From Amyloporia xantha (taxonomy: Eukaryota > Basidiomycota > Agaricomycetes > Polyporales > Adustoporiaceae), in contig JAYKKR010000006.1 in NCBI GenBank assembly GCA_036971615.1, positions 620,001 through 684,000 on the forward strand: 64,000 bases of DNA. Direction: 5' to 3'. The notes below the pieces were generated by a model. It did not search any database. It saw nothing but the letters and a program-made list of their open reading frames with translations, and was not told the origin of the DNA. Positions 54,678-64,000 of this stretch are shown piece by piece (position 1 is the first letter of the stretch; each line of letters opens with the position of its first letter). Made by a program: the position numbers and the translations under genes.

Positions 54678-57600
54678 TAATATTTCGACTCACCTGTCAC
54701 AGCATATGTGATAGTACTAACAATGCACAATCATTCATAAGTAGATGAAATGCAGAGACAATTCGACTGACAAATCCACACGTTGATGTTGTAAGGCGGC
54801 AGCGAGAGTAACAGTTTCCATGCACGAATGGTGCTCTGGTCAGAAGAGTTGTCTTCACAGAGACTCCGTGAATCCGCCTTATGAAAGCAATCTTCACCAA
54901 TGATTAAAGTGAAACAGATGACAGTGATGAAGGCTGTGATTCATGCAACTTCGTCCTGGCCTCAGCTTGTAGAAATCATTACTGAATCAACACGACATCA
55001 GTCATGGCTACAGCAAGAAACAATTAGCACTCACTTTCCTTAATCGATACATCCACAAGTACACGGTAGGGTGCAACGACTCTATCTATAGTAACGGCAT
55101 TCACTGACGTACTCCGCCGTGAGAACAACCATATAGCACTGGTCCGGCAGACGGATCCGACAATGATCGTGAACTGGTACGGCAGAATAACAACGAAAAA
55201 ACGGCATTAGTCTTCAAAATAGCTGGAAGTTAAAAAAATCAGAGCAACGTCTAAGATGAGTAGGGATGATTAGTAGGTAATGAGGGGATAGCGCAACATG
55301 GATGGGCATAGGTCGGTTCAACACGGTGGGAATTAGCAAAGATCCCCTGGGTACACTTACGTATAGCACTGCTCTGAGAAGTCGTGCCAGATATGTTTCC
55401 ATACCTGAGTGGCGTGGAATCTGATACAGCTTGACAGATTAGAGATTATAAACCTCATCGTTGTCAATTCAGATGACGGATTTGGTCTCCAGCTATGCAT
55501 AATGTGAGAGAGTGAACCCGTACTGTCCTACCCGGACTTCAGTGATGCAGCGAAATGTACAGTTGAGATAAAGAGGCCAACACTCTGAAGAGTGAGAACG
55601 GATAAATCGACCAACACGCAAGAAGATGTCACGGTTCTCACTGAGTCACATCGACAGTATAGAGCAAGGATGATCGAGGCACTGTATTCACAGTGTAGAC
55701 AAGACAGCACAATAGATCGCACAGCACATAGAACAGCCTTCACAGCACCCTGCTGTACCCACAAGCAGCAGACGCGATGGAGAACTTGCGTGCTGATCGG
55801 AACGAAGGCGATGTGAAGAACCTGCACATATTAGCCCTTCTGCAAAAGTGAGGTCTTCGCAGCAGAGTTTTCCTTGCTCAACTTTCTATAGCCCACAGCA
55901 CTAGTGTTGCATACATAATGTGTAGAGCTCCATTTCGTACTTGTCGAAAAAAATTTTGATTGGGAGTAGGTACTATTTATCATAGCTTGATACCTGCTCC
56001 CAGTGACCACGAGGATCCTTCGTGATAGCCGACTCGGATGCTACGTTGCAGGCCAGATGACATTCAGATAGCCGACTACCTTCGTACAAGAAATTCTCGA
56101 CCTGACACCTCGAGGATAGGGAGAGGGGAGAGAGACATGAAACCACGACGCCTTTGGCCGCAGCAGAAGGCGCCAAAACAACTATTTACAACGATTGGGG
56201 CAAATCGACTTGTAATTACTAATATATAAGTCCCTTAAATGCGACAATCTCATTGCGTCAAATCGACGGGCCTCGGGCGAACATGAATTCATTCAAAATA
56301 GCGGCTTTCGACGAGTCCTGCCTCACAGAGCTTTACTGACAAAACATGAATTTCTCCATTAAAGGGAATAAAGGGAGTTCGAGTCCACGATGGTGCATCG
56401 TATATAGCACGACATTTCATTGGTTCTCGGATCCAATCTCATCGCCTCAAAATACCCTGTTCTAACTGCCACTTGCAGTTGCGGTTGGACTCTTCTAGTA
56501 CAGGCAGTTTGCATGATCAAATAATTTGTGAGCATAATCAGACCATCGTCAGGGTCTGTGCATGGTTTACCACTGCTTCTCCTACTAGGTGTTTTCTTCG
56601 AGCGTGTAGCTTGGGCGCCGTGAGATGTCCTGTCTTTGCACACTTCCTCACTATCAAGAACAGTTGTATCTTGGAAGATGAAATCACCGGGAATATGATA
56701 GATCTCTTTTACCCCTAGGGCTCGCCTGTCAGCTGTCCATGTATACAGAAGACATGGTGAGTAATGAGTCTGAACGGCAGTACTGATGCGTTGTCGAGGA
56801 TTGTTCCGGACGAGTTGTCTAGCAGGACCAACTTATCCGCATGCAGAGTCTGTTCCATAGCAGGGATGCCCTTGTTCGGACCGGTACCTACGAATTGTGT
56901 AACTTGCCGTTACCAAGGAGTCTATCAGCTTGTCTTCGCTGCCGCTCCGTGCGCAAAATGACTACTCTTAAAGTCTCCGACCACTAATCGCATAGCTATA
57001 GCGCCATCCGTTCCATCGGATACAACATACGTCGGTCATATTAGTGTGTCATCTATCGTGAATATTCATCACTCAAGGCTTAACTGCTTTGGTCGACTTG
57101 AAGGCACAAGCGGGCTGGTCAATTCATCCGAATCACCTTACGCACAAGCTGGTCACAAGAACCTGAGCGGCATTGTGTGGATATCATTGAATGAAATGCA
57201 TTGTGGGTATCTGACTCCACCAGCAGGTGGCAGTCATCTCGGTTAGAGTCTTAGGGATGATTTCTGCAGACATGGCCGAATACATCAACTCACGATTCGT
57301 ACCATCATAGCTTCATCTATTAGGTGGTTATTACGTGCGCTCACACGAACGCAGTGCGTGTGACGTTCATGTCGCCATACTATCTCATGGTACGTTTCAT
57401 CTTCCTTCGAATCCTACAGCATACTCGGAAATAGCTGAGCTGGGTGGTCCGTCTTATCGAGTCAAGAGCTAATGCTAGGCGCTCATGGATGGCTTGATAG
57501 CGGTCTCGTTACGTTTGCATGAACTTAGGCTGGCGTAAATTTGGTTCCGGCCTGACGTGCCAAATGTAATTTGAATGAAAAAGTAGGACAGCACGTTTCA

Positions 57601-60289
57601 TTTCCTCCTGCACTCTGACGCAACCAGAACGACCTCCGACTCATTTGCTACCGGAGGATTTGTGTCACCTCGAGATCCGCGCCGGCGTTGCAGCAGCTAG
57701 TGCCTTACTTTCCTTTCCGAGCACAACATAGAATCATGAGGTCTGGTGACTATCCAGCACGGGAATGTAGGTCTCGTGCAAGCAGTAACCGCCCAATACC
57801 ATGCCTTCATTTACGTCAAGGTGAGGTAGAGCGTTGGGATTTCTCGAATACCCATATGAAGATGAAGCGCAGTCTATCATGCATGTATGTTCTGCGGCAT
57901 TGCATCTCGCTCTTGGGAGGTCTGTTGCCGTGTTCTTCACGAGCTGGTTAGCGGTCTGGCACCAGACCATTCGGCTGCTCTTCCGAATGTCCGGGGTCTC
58001 TGAGTGTCTATCAGACCGCCTCTGTCAGATTGATATTGGTGCATGTTTTACATCTCGTTGTTGGGGCGTGGCTTGCTCATACGTATAGACTGCGAATGCG
58101 AAACTCCTTTACCAACAGATATACCGCAGCTGGTGGAGAGACTCTCAAAACCAATAGCATTTTGGCCGATGTGGAATACTCGACGGTACCTCAAGTTCGC
58201 GCTTCTCTACAGTGTGATTGCAATCTCCGCGTGTCTATGAATGACCTATGGTCTGCAAATGTCCTATACTTGGATAACGATAGCAAGTTGTCCGCTTCAT
58301 CTCATCTCTCCCAAATCTACTGACGTCGCATGTTTTCTGTTGCTAGATGCTGCGCGTTCTCTCTCGAGTAGACTGGTCTAACCCGTTTTGACATATTTTG
58401 AATTTCTCCGAACATCGGTTGATGTGGCGAGCTCTCCTCTCTCCGGGCGTGGCGTATTCCATTGGAAACGACTGCAATACAGAACTGGCTTACAGACGCG
58501 GGTTGTGGTAACAGCAGTCGTTATGTATTCTCACGAGGCGATTTCACTATCGACTGTTGCATCCTAAAACTGGCGGTCATTTTCTATAGTCATACGTCAC
58601 ACATTCGGCCTGTCGCTCTTCTCCTTGCAACTTGCACACCGGGCCGGCCACACATGTTGACATAGCAGCATATTCATTCATCATTCCTGTTCCGGAAGCG
58701 AAGAATGGACAACATAGTGCAGATCGAGAAAGAAGTATGTCCTGCTCGGCCCACCGTTGTTGCTCAGCATCTGATAACTCCTTGCTAATAGCTCAAGAGC
58801 CTCCCGAAGAGACCTGGTGACCCAGGTCCGCTGAGTTAGGAGGTATTCAGATGACCAGCGGTCACAAGCTGCAACGGCGACGCTCGCAGAGCTGTGCATT
58901 GCTGTCGAAACATCCTAACACCTTCGTTTCTCCAGCTGCAGACAAAATCACTCGTCCTAGGTACGCCTAGTACTACTCGCCCTTGAAATGCTATTGCCGT
59001 GTAAAGTATCAACTTGTTGCCGACCCTTCGACCGGATCATGGCTGGATTCCTTGCCGGTGGGTCTAGACGCAACCCTTGGCTGCCGTCAGGTCTCGTTCT
59101 CCGTTTGCTGCGTGGAACGCATTCGAAGTCACCATTTCGTTGTGGTGTGCACACTGCGCACAATCGGCCCGGCCGCCTCGGACCGCACCATCGAGCAGTT
59201 GTGGTGGATCTGATAGCACGATGCTCCTCAGAGCTCCCACTCGATCTGTCGGGGCTTCGATTCCGACGATTTGGGCTCCAAGCGAAGCGAAGGATTGCGC
59301 GACTCGGACTGGATTCAGTAAGGGCATGTTTACCTTGGGATACACATACTCCTCTGAGTGGGAGCTCTAGTCTTGCTTCTGCAGCGCGTACTGTGCAGCA
59401 GGACTGCAGACCCGATCCCCTTCTGCCATATACACCTGAATCAACTGCCCCTCCGCTACTAGTAGCGCGCTATAGTGCATCACGCGTTAGAGCCCGGCGT
59501 ATAGTACGCCAAGTCACTTGATTCGAGCACGGAGAAAGGCTCAGGAACGCATCTAGTATATCTCTGTGCCCATATCGGCGCGTTAGATATACTGCTAAAG
59601 GAAGTTCCCGTGCCAGCCCGTGCCTCGGGCCCAACGCCGCGATTGTGGAACGGCCGGTAGAACTCTGAGTTTCTGTATCAGATCCGCCCAGTATATGAAC
59701 CGCGGATATCATGCTGCGCCGGCCCAAAGCAGATTAGGCTTTCCCTGACGCTCTTCCCCGTCCGCACGTACGTATCCTCTCTAGCACGTAGCGGACACAT
59801 GACGTGTTCGTATTGTGGATTTCGCCGTGTTGCATCAGGATCAGGGTGAATCGGGCTGCCCCAGCGCTCCGTATGTGTCATAGAGAGAAAAATATTTTGG
59901 AATTGTATTGCTATAGGTATCCAAGGATGATGTGTATGTATATGTGTAGTTAGTATGAATTGTAAGAATGCGCGGGCGGATAGATAGTGTAGAACACGGA
60001 AGCAATGCAGTGGACCCAGAGAGCATGTAAGATACAGATACAAATTAACACTGTCCTCACACGGAGCGCATGGTACAACAAAGCGGAGTTTAGCGAAGAA
60101 GGGATGGTGGGAGATGCGGATATGTGGGGCATAGGGGGGATGAGGGGTAGGGGGGTGAGGTGTGCGATGCGCGTGGAGGAAATTCTATTGTCGTCAATGG
60201 TCGTTAAGCACGGGAATGAACAATTGTCCAAAACGACGATCATTCGTCATGATCGCGTCGTCCCGCAGCACAGCATAATGTAGACGACA
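54678..60289. other. 5.6-kb region without recognisable genes
   Basis: Many short ORFs on both strands, none with a known domain, signal peptide or convincing splice structure. It may hold decayed genes, old transposon sequence or unannotatable lineage-specific genes. Small ORFs at 56359-56643 (minus), 57834-58088 (plus) and 58988-59521 (plus) were checked and not recognised. Confidence 0.45.
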
Positions 60290-61660
60290 TTAGTGCCCGC
60301 CCACCATGACTTTCAGGACCATGCGGCCCTCGTCGTCTCGGCCCTTCGCCATGAGCTCGAACGCGCGGGCGCTCTCGGCGAGGGGGAAGCGGTGGGTGAT
60401 AATTTTCTCGATGTTCGGGAGCTTGCCCGACGCGAGCAGCGCCAGCGCTGTCGGGTACGTGTTCGCGTAGCGGAACGAGCCGTGAATGTCCACCTCGCGC
60501 GTCGCAGCCGCCGAGAGGGGCAGCATGACGTTGCGCGAACCCATTCCGACGAGCATGACCTTCCCGCCAGTCACAGCGGCCTGTTTAAATCCGCAAAACG
60601 TCAGCGGCATGTTTTGCACGCGACTAATATGTTGCTTACATGAATAGACATCTGGATGCACGGCTCGGCGCCGGTGCACTCGAAGACGACGTCGAAGCCA
60701 TCTGGCATGTTGAATTCGCTCAGCGCCACGCTAACGGTCTCCTTGGCACGGCGGAGTTGCTCGTCAGTGGTCTTCGCCTTGTCAACCATGGGCAGGCAGT
60801 ACACCTGCTGCGCGAAGCCCTGCTCGAGCGCAAAGTCGAGCCGCGCCTGGTTGATGTCAATGGCGACCACGCGGGAAGCGCCGTACGACTTGGCCAGCGA
60901 GCACGCGAGGAGGCCGATGGCGCCAACGCCAAAGACGAGGACGGAAGACGGGCAGGAGGGGGTGGGGTCTGCACGGCGCGCTGCATGCAAGAGAACGGAT
61001 AGAGGCTCCGCGAGCGCTGCCTGCTCGAAGGAGCAGTTGTCTGGTAATCTGACGACGAGCAGAAATTGGGTTAGCGAAGCTCTCTATCACGTGATAATTG
61101 GGGAGGAGGATTGTCGGGCGGGCGGTACTCGGGGTAGCCACGGTGAAGAAACTTACGGGTGGAGGACATGTGCCGGGTGGTTCATACGCTCTTGGAGGGT
61201 CCCATCTGAGTGGGGGAAGGTCTTGGCGCTGCTGCAAAAGCGCATGTTTTTACAGAGGTTGTATCGGCCCTTGGAACAGTAGCTGCAGTTGTTGCACATG
61301 ATGCCAGCCTCGATGGCGACGCGCTGGCCAGGGACGAGGTTCTTTACACCGGGACCTACAGCGGTGACGATGCCACCGGCTTCATGGCCCAAGACGAGGG
61401 GCTGCTGGACGACGAAGTCACCGTTTCTGCCGTGGGTGTAGTAGTGGACTGTGTCAGGAGCGAATAATATTAGATCAATGACGAAATTGCGGTTCGAACT
61501 GGTCAAAATACTAACGGTCGCTGCCACAGAGGCCTGTGGCCGCTACTGCGACTTGTGCCTGCCCCTGTTGTGGGGGCCAGAGGGTGCGCTCTTCGTAGCG
61601 GAGGTCCTTGGGACCATGAAGGACGGCTGCGCGTTGGGTGGGGAGTGCGACTGGAGACAT
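60290..61660 (-). CDS. zinc-dependent polyol dehydrogenase (sorbitol/xylitol/L-arabinitol type)
   Basis: Medium-chain dehydrogenase oxidising a polyol to a ketose with NAD(P). Exons 61660-61516, 61448-61157, 61048-60640 and 60580-60290 sum to 1137 nt, or 378 residues. Catalytic-zinc region GLCGSDLHYYTHGR and GHEAGGIVTAVGPGV; structural-zinc Cys in CNNCSYCSKGRYNLC; cofactor fold VLVFGVGAIGLLACSLAKSY; later FDVVFECTGAEPCIQMSIH, GSFRYANTYPTALALLASGK and a terminal KVMVGGH. The length is normal for sorbitol and xylitol dehydrogenases. The substrate cannot be fixed by eye; a role in the pentose catabolic pathway is plausible. Introns 59-108 nt. Confidence 0.92.
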
Positions 61661-62238
61661 GTTGTGATGGGGAGTGGAAGTGAACAGCGGCTGGGGCCTG
61701 GCGGAGAGGGTGGATAGGACATTCGGGCTGAATTTATATCTGTAGAGGCTGGAGTCTCGTGAGGAGCGCGTTCTGAACTGGACGGCAAGCTACTGGCATT
61801 GACCCGGACCGAGCGACCGTGTCCGCGTCCCTGCGTGATCGACAGTGGTGAGATTATGTAAGCAGAAGGACCCTGGCAAGCCATCCGCTGCACACGTTTC
61901 CGCCTCTGCCTTATCCTTCCCTCGGGCCACAGCTGCCCTATCTGCTCCTTCTCTTCTGCACCCATGATACCCTCGCAAGCCTGCGCCAATTTCCCCCCAA
62001 CCGTCCCCCGAATTTCCTGATGCTCGTGCGAGACACCGAAAATTAATCCTTAGCCGCGGCAGTCTTCTCCGGTCCCTCGGCGCGCCAGCCCGATCCGGGG
62101 AAGTAGCCGGTCTGGGGTAGCCTCTGCGAGGTCGATCCTCGAGCTCAGCCTCTCCTCCTCGTCCGCACGATTTATACCGTCCTCGTACGTACACCATGTC
62201 GTCCGTATTCTTCTTGTCTTCCCCGACAATACACACCG
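61661..62238. promoter_or_regulatory. divergent promoter region of the polyol dehydrogenase and SDR genes
   Basis: The two oxidoreductase genes start in opposite directions from this 578-bp spacer. The dehydrogenase side has AATTTATATCTG near 61731-61742, and the SDR side has GATTTATACCG near 62169-62179, both plausible TATA regions. Shared regulation of the two sugar-type oxidoreductases is possible. Confidence 0.45.
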
Positions 62239-62712
62239 ATGCAGCCTACTCCCTCCGTCCCCGCGCTCGACCTATTCTCCCTCGCAGGCCAGAACGTCCT
62301 CATCACAGGCGCCACACGCGGTACGTCCATCCCATTCCCGCTTTCCACCTACAGCTTCCAGGTCCTTTCTTCCCACTCATGCCACGCCTGCGCTCCCCAA
62401 ATCTTCCACTTCTTATCTCACATAGGCATCGGGGCCGCTTGCGCTATCGCCCTCGCCGAAGCCGGTGCCAACATCTGCCTCGTCCAGCGCCCGTCCGCCG
62501 CTTCTGCGAACAACACCACTTACGCCACCATTGCTGCTCTCGGGCGCACAGTCAAGACAGTAGAATGCGACCTCGCAGATCTTGAGGCGGTCAAGCAGGT
62601 ATTCCCCCAGGCGCTCGACGCCATGGGCGGCGATATCCATGTCCTCGTCAACTGCGCTGGTATTCAGCGGAGATCCCCGGCTGTCCAGTTCACCGAGGGT
62701 GATTGGGACGAC
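62239..62712 (+). CDS. short-chain dehydrogenase, N-terminal part only
   Basis: SDR enzyme resembling 2-deoxy-gluconate or 3-oxoacyl reductase types. Exons 62239-62320 and 62426-62712 give 123 codons in phase: LDLFSLAGQNVLITGATRGI with the TGxxxGxG cofactor motif across intron 1, IALAEAGANICLVQR, VECDLADLEAVKQVF, HVLVNCAGIQRRSP (NAG motif) and FTEGDWDDV. A GTGCGT donor follows at 62713. The next expected part, the helix with the Ser-Tyr-Lys catalytic residues, is not found in the remaining 1.29 kb. The gene is therefore either interrupted by a long insertion or continues beyond the window after an unusually long intron. Confidence 0.75.
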
Positions 62713-64000
62713 GTGCGTCTGCGTTTCTCCTATCTCTCACTTCTCCTGTTCTTTCATTTCTTTGTGCCGTCCGTCGGATCCGATTGGGCTGCTACAAAGT
62801 TTTGGGTTGTGTGTGACGTGCGACAGCTTCTCGTGTCACTGCTATCTGAGTTGCCCTTCCGCCACCCTTTTCCCCGCTAGCCTCCATTGGAAAAGTGGCT
62901 TCGGAATATCCACGTCTTCGCCTTGCATCATCACTCCCCCATGTGTCCTGGTCTCGCTTTTCGCCTGCCGCGCGCCTGCGAAAAGGGAAGCAAGATATCT
63001 TGCCGCCTTTTTCAGCGCCTGCTCGTCTTGTAATTCAACTGAAACCTATTTCGGGCTGGCGCTCGGCGATTCCCTGCTTCTGCTGCTTCTCCCTACCCTT
63101 GGGCTGATGAGATGGTGGGGTCATGCTCACATGGCCCCAGCATCTTACTTGTTCGTACATAAAAATTGCCCTGCATCCTGGTTAGACTCGGACGATGTGT
63201 GCGGCCCCCTGCAGCTTGACGCGGTGCTATCTTGCAATCCGATTACTCCTTCTGTCTCAGCTAATCTCCAGGATGCTCTCTGACACCAATACGACCCATG
63301 CCTGCTGTTCCCCTCAGTGCAGCACGGATGAGCGGGGCGCATCCCCGCTCGTCACTGCCTATCGTGTCCCAATCACTTCCCCCCTCCCAGCTCTGTCTGC
63401 GGATCTGGTTCTTGGCTAGTTCATTCATACCGCGACACGCCGTCCCCTCGCCTGGCCGTCGCGCACCGCGTCATTTGCCTATCGCAGCGAGCGCACATCA
63501 CTGCGAGCAGGGCTCGTCATCGCCCTTCCCATTCCTGCGCTTCGCGTTCTCACTCGCACTCATCCTCGCGCGTGCGGCCTTCCTTCCCTGATCGCGGATC
63601 GTTGGGGCATCTGCATCTCCCCTGCTGCACGCGAATCTTCCTGCCCCCATCCTTCGCGGCGTGGTGCGCTAGCCTGGGCCGTTCCTGTGCTTCGTCCGAT
63701 TTCCTCGTTCTTCGTCGGCGTTCTTCGCGAGTGTATCGACCTGTCCTTCGAGTCTCGACCTGTGTCTCGGCTGGGTGCCTCGACCGAGGTACCGGCCCCC
63801 ATTGGCAATCATACTGGTCCTCCTTGACGTCACCTCGTAATGCGCTGCCTACTTGGGCCCGCAGGACGATCGTCGGAGGCAGGCTTGCCTGTGATGGAAG
63901 ACGCCTGGACTAAACTCGTTACGATGGCAGTGACGCCGGCGAGGCTTTGCCGGGTCGATACATGTCCGCAGATGGACGCCAGATGCCGTTACTTCTGTCC
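62713..64000. other. pyrimidine-rich sequence following the SDR exon; intron or insertion
   Basis: Begins with a GTGCGT donor. GC- and pyrimidine-rich sequence with several plus-strand ORFs of Ser/Arg/Leu composition but no domain. No SDR catalytic motif appears in any plus-strand frame. Whether it is one long intron or an inserted element cannot be decided here. Confidence 0.4.

Noticed and set aside
59064..59345. Minus-strand ORF with a segment (LGAQIVGIEAPTD) recalling family III CoA-transferases.
   Set aside because: The similarity is a single short stretch with no neighbouring motifs; not enough to call a gene.
1..64000. tRNA, rRNA or CRISPR features.
   Set aside because: No tRNA-like arms with box B context, no rRNA sequence and no spaced direct-repeat array were recognised on reading both strands.

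Overview
The window looks like nuclear DNA of a filamentous basidiomycete, most likely an Agaricomycete. Genes are broken by many 44-110 nt GT-AG introns, the histone genes carry several introns, and there are two DUF6533 membrane-protein genes, a family common in mushroom-forming fungi. I found no rRNA, tRNA, CRISPR or bacterial-type operon. All exon models were spliced by eye; for most of them the summed exon lengths are divisible by three.

Layout. 0.3-5 kb: a UBE3D-like ubiquitin ligase, a divergent H2A/H2B pair, and a family III CoA-transferase. 5.6-14 kb: a small coiled-coil gene, a gene fragment, and a full-length ABCC (MRP-type) transporter on the minus strand. 15-23 kb: a tandem cluster of small secreted peptide precursors. 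23.6-30.4 kb: protoporphyrinogen oxidase, a glutathione S-transferase, ERG2 and signal peptidase subunit SPC2. 31.8-38.7 kb: a second ABCC transporter on the plus strand. 40-48.4 kb: a SET-domain gene, a galactonate-dehydratase-like enolase, an SRRM1-like splicing factor with a PWI domain, and a second SET gene. 49.6-54.7 kb: a single-pass membrane protein and two tandem DUF6533 genes. 54.7-60.3 kb has no recognisable gene. 60.3-64 kb: a zinc polyol dehydrogenase and a short-chain dehydrogenase that is not completed before the window ends.

The most unusual part is 15.1-22.9 kb. Four related genes (here called pepA to pepD) each encode a signal peptide ending in Ala-Pro-Val, a short variable pro-region, dibasic Kex2-type sites and a C-terminal core with an aromatic-Gly-Thr/Val motif (for example WTWGTG or FNFGTAANG). 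pepA carries three such cores separated by Lys-Arg, and pepB has a Lys-Arg-Glu-Ala-Glu processing site like that of yeast alpha-factor. All four share an upstream sequence module. pepC and pepD lie in a tandem duplication, and pepD is split by a 509-bp MITE with about 50-bp inverted repeats and a TA target duplication. The cluster lies between two ABCC transporters that share an unusual micro-exon position. No UstY/DUF3328, methyltransferase or pheromone-receptor gene was recognised in the window, so the role of the peptides (signal, cyclic RiPP or effector) is open.

Three otherwise well-conserved genes (H2A, protoporphyrinogen oxidase, galactonate dehydratase) each contain one 1-nt frame break at a short base run. 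The simplest reading is residual assembly error rather than three separate pseudogenes.
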